DNA of 64,000 nucleotides. It comes from Rhizobiaceae bacterium (GTDB taxonomy: Bacteria > Pseudomonadota > Alphaproteobacteria > Rhizobiales > Rhizobiaceae). The stretch covers positions 1-64,000 of the forward strand of contig JAMLJD010000015.1 in assembly GCA_023953775.1 (NCBI GenBank), in the 5' to 3' direction. Under the pieces are notes generated by a model. That model was not told where the DNA came from. It saw only the letters and a list, made by a program, of their open reading frames with translations, and did not search any database. Each line of letters begins with the position of its first letter. Within the stretch, counting starts at the first letter, position 1. Of this stretch, positions 29,608-37,674 are shown one piece after another. The position numbers and the translations under genes are program-made.

Positions 29608-30039
29608 ATGACAGCGGTTGCGACAACCAGCAAGAACGGGATCGAACAGCGCGTGAGAGACGCCGGCCTTCGGCCGACGCGGCAGCGCGTTGCGCTTGCC
29701 ACGCTGCTTTTCGCCAAGGGCGATCGCCACCTGTCCGCAGAGCAGCTTCACGAGGAAGCAGAGGCCGCCGGGTTCCCGGTTTCGCTGGCGACTGTCTACA
29801 ATGCCCTGCATCAGTTCACCGAGGCCGGGCTGCTGCGCATTCTGGCCGTCGAAGGCGCCAAGACCTATTTCGACACCAACACCTCCGACCATCACCACTT
29901 CTTCATCGAAGGCGAGAACATCCTGATGGATATCGCCGAGGGTCCGGTGACGGTGCTCAACCTTCCGGAGCCGCCTGCGGGCATGGAAGTCGCCAACGTC
30001 GATATCGTCGTCCGGCTTCGGCCGAAACGCGCCGACTGA
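29608..30039 (+). CDS. irr: Iron response regulator Irr (Fur superfamily)
   Basis: Irr is the rhizobial haem-responsive regulator that represses haem synthesis and iron-storage genes when iron is scarce. The 143-residue protein has the Fur winged helix (GLRPTRQRVALA, LATVYNALHQF) and the HHH cluster in SDHHHFF. It lacks the C-terminal CXXC pairs of zinc-binding Fur. The divergent irr/fabA layout is typical of Brucella and Mesorhizobium relatives. ATG at 29608 is chosen from the predicted transcription start. The HRM motif (Gly-Cys-Pro-Trp) of Bradyrhizobium Irr is absent, so control probably follows the Rhizobium type. Confidence 0.92.
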   Translation: MTAVATTSKNGIEQRVRDAGLRPTRQRVALATLLFAKGDRHLSAEQLHEEAEAAGFPVSLATVYNALHQFTEAGLLRILAVEGAKTYFDTNTSDHHHFFIEGENILMDIAEGPVTVLNLPEPPAGMEVANVDIVVRLRPKRAD

Positions 30040-30044
30040 CAGTC

Positions 30045-30407
30045 TTGCGGCCGGTTGCCGCCCTCATCCGTGTGGAATGGCTGGCGCTCGCCACACTGGC
30101 GATATTCGCCTTCGCGATCACCGACGGTTCCTGGCTGCTCTTCGCGGTGCTGATCCTGGCTCCGGACCTGTCCATGCTCGGCTATCTCGGCGGGCCGCGT
30201 GTCGGCGCGGTCTGCTACAACGCGCTGCACACGACGGTGCTGCCGCTGGCCCTTCTGGTGTTCGGCTTTTATGCCGGCCCGCCCCTGTGGATCCACATCG
30301 CACTGATATGGCTTGCCCACATCGCGATCGACCGCATGCTGGGCTATGGCCTCAAGTTCGGCTCGGGCTTCCGCGACACGCATATGGGCCGCATAGGGCG
30401 CGACTAG
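30045..30407 (+). CDS. DUF4260 family small membrane protein
   Basis: A 120-residue protein with three or four hydrophobic helices (about 10-30, 33-50, 60-78, 80-98). It ends in DRMLGYGLKFGSGFRDTHMGRIGRD, whose two halves are the hallmark of DUF4260. The function is unknown. It follows irr after five bases, so it is likely co-transcribed and perhaps iron-responsive, which is inference. The start is TTG at 30045; GTG at 30072 is an alternative that would still keep the first helix. Confidence 0.8.
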   Translation: MRPVAALIRVEWLALATLAIFAFAITDGSWLLFAVLILAPDLSMLGYLGGPRVGAVCYNALHTTVLPLALLVFGFYAGPPLWIHIALIWLAHIAIDRMLGYGLKFGSGFRDTHMGRIGRD

Positions 30408-30476
30408 ACCAAGGCCTTAAAGCATGGCTACGCGGCGCGAGGTGGCGTCACCTTGCCGTGGCACCGTCCGGACTGC

Positions 30477-31031
30477 CTACTCCGCGACGGTTTCGCCGGG
30501 ATAGGCGCCCCATACCATAGCCTGCTTCATCCAGCCCTGGTGGCCGTCAAAGCTCATCTGGCACCATTCGCCGTTGCACTGGACGATGGAGCCCACGGCG
30601 CGGGGTTCGACATAGGCGACCACGCGGCCGTCCCCGCGCGGGTCCGACAACAGCTCGATCCGTGCATCCTTGCCGTTCTGCCATGGCGCGGCGATGCCGG
30701 TCCGGCGCCCCGAAAGCAGCGCCTGATTGATCCAGCCCTCCGCGCCGTCCGCATCGCGCACGCGCCGCCAGTTGTCATATTCCTGGATGATCTCCATCGG
30801 CAGTCCCGATTTCAGATACATCCACTCGACGCCATAGTTGAGGCCCGGGCCGATCCGTGCGTTGACGCGGCTGGATTTCAGGCTGACGAAGCGCGGCAAC
30901 GGCAACCCGCTGGGCCCGAGCGTCATCGCCTGGGCGGCGGCGTCGCCACCCGAAGGGGCGGCAAAACGGGGGTTGGCGACCGCGGCGGCGACAAGCGCCG
31001 CTGCAAGCGAGATCTGAAGCAGGCGGACCAT
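30477..31031 (-). CDS. Secreted SH3-domain protein
   Basis: A 184-residue protein with a signal peptide (about residues 1-35, ending near AQA). It has two SH3-like repeats (FVSLKSSRVNARIGPGLNYG near 50, then an IELLSDPRG...GSIVQCNGEWCQM stretch near 125). Rhizobial members of this family sit next to the 2-hydroxyacid dehydrogenase gene, as here, and face away from it. A periplasmic peptidoglycan-linked role is plausible but not demonstrated. Confidence 0.85.
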   Translation of the reverse strand: MVRLLQISLAAALVAAAVANPRFAAPSGGDAAAQAMTLGPSGLPLPRFVSLKSSRVNARIGPGLNYGVEWMYLKSGLPMEIIQEYDNWRRVRDADGAEGWINQALLSGRRTGIAAPWQNGKDARIELLSDPRGDGRVVAYVEPRAVGSIVQCNGEWCQMSFDGHQGWMKQAMVWGAYPGETVAE

Positions 31032-31205
31032 GGACAATCCTGCGTGGACACGGATACCGCCCCGGTTTCGACGCCGCGAAACGGGGCCTTTTTCTTTGTC
31101 TTCGCCATCCCGCCTTGGTAGGAAGGAGGAAGCGTCGACACCGGTTTGAAGTGTCGCCTGTGTTGGTTAAAGAGGTCTCAACAAGGACCCGGATTCGAGG
31201 AAACA

Positions 31206-32207
31206 ATGGCCGGCAGGAAGAAACCGCTTGTCGTGATCACGCGGAAATTGCCCGACCAGGTCGAGACCCGCATGCGGGAGCTGTTCGACGCCCGGCTCAA
31301 TCTGGACGATCGCGCGATGACCCAGCCCGAACTGGTCGCCGCGCTTCGCGATGCGGACGTGCTTGTCCCCACCGTCACCGACGAGATCGATGCCGCGCTG
31401 ATCGCCCAGGCAGGTCCCAACCTCAAGCTGATCGCCAATTTCGGCAATGGCGTCGACAATATCGACGTCTCGGCCGCCGCGGCGAAGGGCATCACCGTCA
31501 CCAACACGCCCAATGTGCTCAGCGAAGACACCGCCGACATGACCATGGCGCTGATCCTGGCCGTGCCGCGGCGGCTGACGGAGGGTGCCGAGGTCCTGAA
31601 AAGCGGCCAGAAATGGCAGGGCTGGTCGCCGACCTGGATGCTCGGCCACCGGATCTGGGGCAAGCGTCTCGGCATTGTCGGCATGGGCCGGATCGGCACG
31701 GCCGTGGCGCGCCGCGCCAAGGCCTTCGGGCTGTCGATCCACTATCACAACCGCCACAGGGTGGCACAATCCGTGGAAGAGAGCCTCGAGGCGACCTATT
31801 GGGACAGCCTCGACCAGATGCTCGCCCGCATGGACATCATCTCCGTCAATTGCCCGTCCACGCCGGGCACGTTCCATCTGCTGTCGGCGCGCCGCCTGGC
31901 GCTGCTTCAGCCCTCGGCCTACGTGGTCAACACCGCTCGCGGCGACATCATCGACGAGGACGCACTCGTCAAGATGATCCAGGAAGGCAGGCTGGCGGGC
32001 GCCGGGCTGGATGTCTTCGAGCACGAGCCGGCGGTGAACCCGAAGCTCGTCAAGTTGGCTGCCAAGGGCAAGGTGGTGATCCTGCCGCATATGGGTTCGG
32101 CGACCATCGAAGGCCGGATCGACATGGGCGAGAAGGTGATCATCAACGTCCGGACGTTTTTCGACGGTCATCGGCCGCCGGACCGCGTCCTGCCGCTCAA
32201 GGTGTAG
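31206..32207 (+). CDS. D-2-hydroxyacid dehydrogenase, glyoxylate reductase-like
   Basis: A 333-residue NAD(P)-dependent enzyme. The cofactor loop is GMGRIGTAVARRA (about residue 158) and the catalytic Arg-Glu-His triad lies in VNTARGDIID, DVFEHEP and LPHMGSAT. The overall pattern suits glyoxylate/hydroxypyruvate reductases (GyaR type). GAGGA precedes the ATG at 31206. Its last 11 bases overlap the 3' end of the convergent aconitase X small-subunit gene. Substrate is not decided by sequence. Confidence 0.88.
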   Translation: MAGRKKPLVVITRKLPDQVETRMRELFDARLNLDDRAMTQPELVAALRDADVLVPTVTDEIDAALIAQAGPNLKLIANFGNGVDNIDVSAAAAKGITVTNTPNVLSEDTADMTMALILAVPRRLTEGAEVLKSGQKWQGWSPTWMLGHRIWGKRLGIVGMGRIGTAVARRAKAFGLSIHYHNRHRVAQSVEESLEATYWDSLDQMLARMDIISVNCPSTPGTFHLLSARRLALLQPSAYVVNTARGDIIDEDALVKMIQEGRLAGAGLDVFEHEPAVNPKLVKLAAKGKVVILPHMGSATIEGRIDMGEKVIINVRTFFDGHRPPDRVLPLKV

Positions 32208-32610
32208 ACAGGATCTCCAGCGACCCGTCGCTGTCGACCGCGACCCGATGACCATCGAAGGCGCCGTGCAGCGCCGGATCGAGCCTCACGGCGATCGGTA
32301 CCGCCCAGCCCATCTCCTTCGCGACGACCAGGCCGAGCAGCAGGATCGCATCCGGCTCCGGCATCACGATCGCGGCGGGCGCGTTGCCGCCCCTTGCAAG
32401 CTCCAGCAGCACGGCCGATGCCGAGGACGAGCCGATCGTGCCGGGCAGGAAGAGGACGGTACCGCCGACATTGTGGCCGTGCTGGGGGTGCCGGGGATCG
32501 GACACCGTGCCGGAAAAGGGATCGACGCCGCCCCAGAAGCTGATCGGCTTGTCGAGCACGAGCGCCGGACCTTCCGCCGCGCCGGAGGGGATAAGGACTT
32601 CGGCCTTCAT
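32197..32610 (-). CDS. Aconitase X swivel-domain (small) subunit
   Basis: A 137-residue DUF126 protein, the swivelling domain 4 homologue of aconitase as a separate subunit, with HNVGGTVLFLPG and SSSASAVLLEL as visible landmarks. It starts inside the stop of the large-subunit gene (ATGA overlap), so the two are made together. Characterised AcnX enzymes include cis-3-hydroxy-L-proline dehydratase in bacteria and mevalonate-5-phosphate dehydratase in archaea. A hydroxyproline-type dehydratase is the likeliest role here, but no proline-racemase or transporter gene lies nearby. Confidence 0.85.
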   Translation of the reverse strand: MKAEVLIPSGAAEGPALVLDKPISFWGGVDPFSGTVSDPRHPQHGHNVGGTVLFLPGTIGSSSASAVLLELARGGNAPAAIVMPEPDAILLLGLVVAKEMGWAVPIAVRLDPALHGAFDGHRVAVDSDGSLEILSTP

Positions 32611-33863
32611 GTAGTCAATTCCGTAAGCACATACTTACCAGTCAACGCGCTTTCGACGCAGTCCGTCATCGATCCATAGGTCACGGCGTAGCCGGTGTTT
32701 GCCGGTGCGTAATGCGCGAACTTGCCGGAATTGGTCATCAGCACGCCCTTCACGTCCGGCAGCATCGGCGTGACGACGACGCAAGTGTCGGCGACGATGG
32801 TCACGCCGGCTTTTTCGAGGCGCAGCCGCTGTCCGGTCGCGTCGAGCGTCTTGAGCACATGCCGTCCGGTGCAGGCATAGAAGGGCACGGCCAGTTTCCG
32901 GCCCGCGATCAGCGCTTCGAGCCGGTCAAACTCGCCCTGCGACAGATGCGGGCTTCCGATCGCCACGGCGTCGATCGAGGCGTCGCGCGATGCAGTGGAC
33001 AGTTCGCGCATGGCGGCTGCCGCCATTTGCGGCGTGACGGCGATGACCCGCCTCGGCGTCTCGCCACCTGACGCCGCCGCGACGTCGGCGGCTTCCGGCG
33101 TGACGCCGGCGACGTGGAAAAGGCCGACAGCGCCGGACGAGGCGGCCGCGGCGCCGAAAGCCTTCAGTGCGTCCTCGCCCGGATGCCTGTCGACGCCTGC
33201 CACGACCCCGACCGCGGTGCCGGCCTCCCGCCCGTAGAGGCTGCCGAGCACCGGCCAGATGTGCTCCTGGGCGAGCAGGCTGCTTCCGAGGCCGGAAAGG
33301 TCGAAGACGAACTCCGCCCGGCGGTTTGCCGCATCGTGCAAGCCGTAGAAGGGCGCGCGGCCCACGATCGCGCAGGCGATATCGAGAAAGTCACCGTAGC
33401 GGTTGGTCCGCGCGCCGAGCACCGAGTTGCAGAACACCACCGCGTTGGACTCGCCCCAGGCGACGTCGGTGCCCGGGGACGGCCGGTGGCCGGCCTGATA
33501 GGGCGCGCAGGTCCACGATGTCTCGCAACCGAGGGCCGCATAGGCGTCCATCATCCGCCGCGCCATGCTCCGCTGCGGCTCGGCAAGCCGCACATGCGAG
33601 CAGCCGGTGAGATCGAGTGCGCCGACATTCAGCGTCGAGCGTACCGCGACGCGCGCACCGCCATCGACGAGCCGCTCCGCGAACAGGGTTCCCGAATCGC
33701 CGTGATACAGCGCGCCATCGATATGCGCGGAGGCGATCGGGATGAGATGCGGGGCGCCGAGCAGCCGCGCGGCCTCGGCGACGATGCGCATCGCCATGCC
33801 GGCGCCATCCCCCGCCTCGCCGGCTGCGACGGCGCGCTCGTCCGGCGTCAGCGCCAGGCTCAT
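32607..33863 (-). CDS. Aconitase X catalytic (large) subunit
   Basis: A 418-residue DUF521 protein. Visible family landmarks are HIDGALYHGDSG (about 46), the cysteine region CSHVRL...CETSWTCAPYQAGHRP (about 85-125), WGESNAVVFCNSVLGARTNRYGD (about 130-152), YACTGRHV and MTNSGKFAHYAP near the end. The cysteines supply the Fe-S or iron site of the family. The frame is open upstream, but ATG at 33863 with AAGGAG is convincing. It overlaps the GNAT gene upstream and the small-subunit gene downstream, so all three form one transcript. Confidence 0.87.
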   Translation of the reverse strand: MSLALTPDERAVAAGEAGDGAGMAMRIVAEAARLLGAPHLIPIASAHIDGALYHGDSGTLFAERLVDGGARVAVRSTLNVGALDLTGCSHVRLAEPQRSMARRMMDAYAALGCETSWTCAPYQAGHRPSPGTDVAWGESNAVVFCNSVLGARTNRYGDFLDIACAIVGRAPFYGLHDAANRRAEFVFDLSGLGSSLLAQEHIWPVLGSLYGREAGTAVGVVAGVDRHPGEDALKAFGAAAASSGAVGLFHVAGVTPEAADVAAASGGETPRRVIAVTPQMAAAAMRELSTASRDASIDAVAIGSPHLSQGEFDRLEALIAGRKLAVPFYACTGRHVLKTLDATGQRLRLEKAGVTIVADTCVVVTPMLPDVKGVLMTNSGKFAHYAPANTGYAVTYGSMTDCVESALTGKYVLTELTT

Positions 33864-34348
33864 GCCAACTCCTTGGTCATGGTCAGCGACGTCGGCCGGT
33901 CGTAGCCCGCATGCGCGGTTCGCTCGCTCTCGACGAAGCCGAAGCGGGCGAAGGCGGCATGGTTGGCGGTAAGCTCGATGCGGCTTTGGAGCACGATCCG
34001 CGACAGACCCAGCCGTCGCGCCTCTTCCTCCGCAGCGCGCATAAGCATGCCGCCGATACCGCGCCCCTGCCGGTCGGGAGCCACCGCCAGCTTGCCGACA
34101 TAGGCGTGGTCGCCACGGTGTGCGAGAAAGACGCAACCGACGATCCGCTCGCCGTCCAGGGCGATGAAGACGGTCTCCCGGGCGCATTTCTCGGCCAGGG
34201 TCGACACGTCGAGGAGATGCATCGAGGACGGCGGATCGATCACGCCGTCCATATAGGCAAACGACCCGCGGATGAGGTCCAGCAGCGCCGCCCAGCGGTC
34301 GAATGCCGCCGGCAGCTTTCCGACGGTGACGCCGCCTTCGGTGGTCAT
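33860..34348 (-). CDS. GNAT family N-acetyltransferase
   Basis: A 162-residue GNAT protein with the acetyl-CoA loop VGKLAVAPDRQGRGIGGMLM near residue 84 and a HAAFARFGFVE end segment. It overlaps both the moeB-like gene upstream and the aconitase X gene downstream by four bases. The tight coupling suggests a shared transcript rather than a shared pathway. The substrate is unknown. Confidence 0.82.
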   Translation of the reverse strand: MTTEGGVTVGKLPAAFDRWAALLDLIRGSFAYMDGVIDPPSSMHLLDVSTLAEKCARETVFIALDGERIVGCVFLAHRGDHAYVGKLAVAPDRQGRGIGGMLMRAAEEEARRLGLSRIVLQSRIELTANHAAFARFGFVESERTAHAGYDRPTSLTMTKELA

Positions 34349-35106
34349 GCAGCGGCTCTGTAACGAACCGTTTCGAAGCGGCAGGCCAGCGCGTCGTAAA
34401 GCAGCAGACGGCCGATCAGCGGCTCGCCTGCGCCGGTGATCAGCTTGATCACTTCCATGGCCTGCAGCGTTCCGATGACGCCGGGCAATGCGCCGATGAC
34501 GCCTGCTTCCGCGCAGGAGGGCACCATGCCCGGCGGCGGCGCTTCGGGAAACAGATCGCGATACGAGGGCAGGCGTCGCCCGTCCGCATCCGCCTCATAG
34601 GGCTTGAGCACGGTCACCGAGCCGTCGAAACGGCCGACGGCCGCCGTCACCAGCGGCCGCTTCGCCAGCGCGCAGGCATCGGCGACCGCGTAGCGCGTGT
34701 CGAAATTGTCGGACCCGTCGGCCACGATGTCGTAGGCGCCGACGAGATCGGCCGCGTTCGCCGCGGTGAGCCGCATCTCGTGCAGTTCGGTCGCGACATT
34801 GGGATTGAGGCGACGGATGGCACGCGCCGCACTGTCGCCCTTGCTGTCGCCCACGGCGTCCGTGTCATGGATGATCTGCCGCTGCAGGTTCGACAGCGAG
34901 ACATGATCGTCGTCGACGATGCCCAGCGTCCCGACGCCGGCCGCCGCAAGGTATTGCAGCACGGGTGCGCCGAGTCCGCCGGCTCCGACCACGAGCACGC
35001 GCGCGCGTTTCAGCTTCTGCTGGCCGGCGCCGCCGACTTCGGGCAGCACGATGTGACGCGCATAGCGCTCGAGTTCGATCTCGGAGAGGGCAGGGGAGGC
35101 ATTCAT
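34345..35106 (-). CDS. MoeB/ThiF/HesA-family adenylyltransferase
   Basis: A 253-residue E1-like enzyme that adenylates the C-terminus of a ubiquitin-fold sulfur carrier such as MoaD or ThiS. The ATP site is GAGGLGAPVLQYLAAAG (about 38) and the Asp/Arg ligands are in DDDHVSLSNLQRQIIH (about 63). A cysteine follows in PSCAEAG. The zinc CXXC pairs of E. coli MoeB (residues 172/175 and 244/247) are absent: the first place reads SYRD and the protein ends before the second. The start is ATG at 35106. recF-moeB linkage is common in Rhizobiales. Confidence 0.85.
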   Translation of the reverse strand: MNASPALSEIELERYARHIVLPEVGGAGQQKLKRARVLVVGAGGLGAPVLQYLAAAGVGTLGIVDDDHVSLSNLQRQIIHDTDAVGDSKGDSAARAIRRLNPNVATELHEMRLTAANAADLVGAYDIVADGSDNFDTRYAVADACALAKRPLVTAAVGRFDGSVTVLKPYEADADGRRLPSYRDLFPEAPPPGMVPSCAEAGVIGALPGVIGTLQAMEVIKLITGAGEPLIGRLLLYDALACRFETVRYRAAA

Positions 35107-35138
35107 GGCCGTGACATTAATCCTGCCGGCCACGATTG

Positions 35139-36299
35139 TCAGCGCCGTTCGATCGTCTCGATGGTGCCGCCGGAAACATTGAGGAACAGCCCGTCGGCGA
35201 CGTCTGTGAACAGCGCCGGTTCGGTTCCGGTCATGAAGTGCTGGCAGTCGAGGTCCCGCAGGATGCCGAACAGCGCGGCACGCCGGCCCTCGTCGAGATG
35301 AGCACCGATCTCGTCGAGAAGCAGGATGGGGGTGATCCCCGAGACCTCGCCAACGAGCCGGGCGTGCGACAGGATGATGCCGACCAGCAGCGCCTTCTGT
35401 TCGCCGGTCGAGGAAAGATGCGCCGGCATGTCCTTGGTGCCGTGCCGGACGAGCAGGTCGGAGCGGTGCGGCCCGGTGAGCGTGCGTCCCGCCGCACGGT
35501 CGCGCGCCCGCCCGTCCCGCAGGTCACGGCGGAAATTCTCTTCCGTTTCGATGGACGGCGCGCCGGCGACCGCGTTTTCGGGAAAGCCCGCGAGCGCGAG
35601 CACGGCCTTCGGGAAAGGGCCATCCTCGGGAAGGCGCGCGATCATCCGATCGAGCAGCCCGACCATCTCCACCCGTGCCGCCGCGATCGCGGTGCCGGTT
35701 TCGGCCAGCTGGCTTTCGATGGCGTCGAACCATGCGTTGTCACGCGAGTCTTCCGTAAGCAGACGGTTACGCGATCGCATCGCCTTCTCGTAGTCGAGCG
35801 CACGGCGACCATGCGCTGGGTCGATCGCCAGCACCAGGCGATCGAGGAACCGCCGGCGATCGCCGGCAGGCCCGCCGAACAGTGCGTCCATCGCGGGCGT
35901 CAGCCAGATCACGCGCAGCCATTCGAGCATTTCGTCGGCGGATCGCGCGGTTGCACCGTTGATTCGCACCTTGCGCGTCGCGTCACCGTCGGCATCGATC
36001 GTCCCGGCCGTTCCGGTGCCGATCTCGCAATCGCCGGCGGGCGTCGCCAACCGGGCGTGGACGGCGAAGCCGCCCGCGCTGCCCTCGCGCGCAATGTCGC
36101 CATAGGCGGCCCGGCGCAGCCCGCGCCCCGGCGTTAGGAAGGACAGCGCCTCGAGAAGGTTGGTCTTGCCGGCGCCGTTTTCGCCTGTCAGCACGACGGC
36201 GTGCGGTGCGAGGTCGAGCGCCAGCGCCGGATAGTTCCGGAAATTGGATAGCGACAATCGCTCGACGAAGGTTCGCCTGGCATCGTCCGTCAAATCCAC
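35139..36299 (-). CDS. recF: DNA replication and repair protein RecF
   Basis: RecF loads RecA at gaps together with RecO and RecR. The 386-residue SMC-like ATPase has Walker A TGENGAGKTN (about 37), the signature LSSTGEQKALL (about 305) and Walker B ILLLDEIGAHLD (about 333). GTG at 36299 is chosen because GGGCGGA precedes it and the conserved FRNY block follows closely; a TTG at 36335 would add 12 residues. It follows dnaN after a 48-base gap on the same strand. Confidence 0.93.
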   Translation of the reverse strand: MDLTDDARRTFVERLSLSNFRNYPALALDLAPHAVVLTGENGAGKTNLLEALSFLTPGRGLRRAAYGDIAREGSAGGFAVHARLATPAGDCEIGTGTAGTIDADGDATRKVRINGATARSADEMLEWLRVIWLTPAMDALFGGPAGDRRRFLDRLVLAIDPAHGRRALDYEKAMRSRNRLLTEDSRDNAWFDAIESQLAETGTAIAAARVEMVGLLDRMIARLPEDGPFPKAVLALAGFPENAVAGAPSIETEENFRRDLRDGRARDRAAGRTLTGPHRSDLLVRHGTKDMPAHLSSTGEQKALLVGIILSHARLVGEVSGITPILLLDEIGAHLDEGRRAALFGILRDLDCQHFMTGTEPALFTDVADGLFLNVSGGTIETIERR

Positions 36300-36347
36300 C
36301 GGATTTCCGCCCGTTTCATCGTCTCCGCCGGCCAAACTACGGCCGCG

Positions 36348-37466
36348 CTAGACCCGCATTGGCATCAGCACGTAGAGCGCGTTCTCGTCGGCCGTGTCGT
36401 GGATCAGGGTCGGCGAGCCGGAATCCGCCAGCATGAAGCGGGCTTCCGATCCGTTGAGCTGGCCTGCAATGTCGAGCAGGTAGCGGGCATTGAAGCCGAT
36501 CTCGATCGGATCTGCATCATAGTCGGCGGCGAGTTCCTCCGTCGCGCTGCCGGAATCCGGATTGTTCACGGTAAGCGTCAACTGTCCGTCGCCGATCGCC
36601 AGCTTCACCGCGCGGCCGCGCTCGGACGAGATCGTGGAAACGCGGTCGACGGCCTGCGCGAAGGTCTGGCGGTCGATTACAAGCTTCTTGTCGTTGCCGG
36701 TCGGAATGACGCGCTGGTAGTCGGGGAACGTACCGTCGATGAGCTTCGACGTCAGGATCACGCTGCCGATGGTGAAGCGGATCTTGGTGTCCGACAGCTC
36801 GGTCGTCACCGCCACGTCCGGGTCGTCGACCAGCTTCTGGATTTCGCTGACGGTCTTGCGGGGGATGATGACGCCCGGCATTCCTTCCGAGCCGGCCGGC
36901 GCTTCCATTTCGGCGCGCGCCAGCCGATGGCCGTCGGTCGCCACCGCGCGCAGCATCAGCTTGCCGTCGGACTCGATGGTATGGAAGTAGATGCCGTTGA
37001 GATAGTACCGCGTCTCTTCCGTGGAGATCGCGAACTGCGTCCGCTCGATCAGCGTCCGCAGCGCCGACGAGTCCAGCCGGAAGATGTGCGAGAAGGAACC
37101 GGCGGAAAGCTCCGGAAAGTCGGATTGCGGCAGGCATTGCAGCTTGAAGCTCGAGCGGCCCGAGATGACGGTCATGGACGCGCCGTTCTCGTCGGTCTTG
37201 AGCATGACTTCGGCGCCGTCGGGAAGCTTGCGCACGATGTCGTAGAGCAGATGCGCCGGGACGGTCGTCGCGCCCCCCTGTTCGACATTGGCCGCGGTCG
37301 CCTCCGTCACCTCGAGATCGAGATCGGTGGCCTTCAGCTCGATGCTGGCGCCGTCCGCCGAGATCAGGACGTTGGACAGAATCGGGATCGTATTGCGCCG
37401 CTCCACCACCCGGTGAACGTGATTCAGGGACTTCAGGAGGTTGGAGCGTTCGAGGGTTACACGCAT
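36348..37466 (-). CDS. dnaN: DNA polymerase III beta sliding clamp
   Basis: The beta clamp ring that tethers replicative polymerase to DNA. The 372-residue protein has three repeats of the clamp fold, starts MRVTLERSNLLKSL and ends with LMPMRV, the family's clamp-loader-facing C-terminus. Length is standard. It sits in dnaA-dnaN-recF order on the minus strand with a 208-base gap after dnaA containing two hairpins, so it may have its own promoter. Confidence 0.97.
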   Translation of the reverse strand: MRVTLERSNLLKSLNHVHRVVERRNTIPILSNVLISADGASIELKATDLDLEVTEATAANVEQGGATTVPAHLLYDIVRKLPDGAEVMLKTDENGASMTVISGRSSFKLQCLPQSDFPELSAGSFSHIFRLDSSALRTLIERTQFAISTEETRYYLNGIYFHTIESDGKLMLRAVATDGHRLARAEMEAPAGSEGMPGVIIPRKTVSEIQKLVDDPDVAVTTELSDTKIRFTIGSVILTSKLIDGTFPDYQRVIPTGNDKKLVIDRQTFAQAVDRVSTISSERGRAVKLAIGDGQLTLTVNNPDSGSATEELAADYDADPIEIGFNARYLLDIAGQLNGSEARFMLADSGSPTLIHDTADENALYVLMPMRV

Positions 37467-37577
37467 GACGAGCCCGTCTCGTATTTTCTTGAAACATCAA
37501 CCGGACGAAGGCACGTCCGGGCCGGCGGTGAAATGGCCGGATTCAAAGCAGACTGACAGGAAATCAGCACGAAAGGC

Positions 37578-37615
37578 AAGCCCGCGAAGCGGCCCCCTCG
37601 CCGTTCCGCGGGCTT
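37578..37615 (-). terminator. Hairpin downstream of dnaA
   Basis: Nine pairs, AAGCCCGCG with CGCGGGCTT, flank 20 bases that pair partly. On the minus strand it ends TTGCCTTTCG, a weak T-run. A second hairpin (ACGCCGG, ATATG, CCGGCGT) lies at 37626-37644, nearer the dnaA stop. Confidence 0.5.
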
Positions 37616-37674
37616 TCTGGGGATAACGCCGGATATGCCGGCGTCTCCTTGCCGCATCCCCCTTTTTTGCCCGG

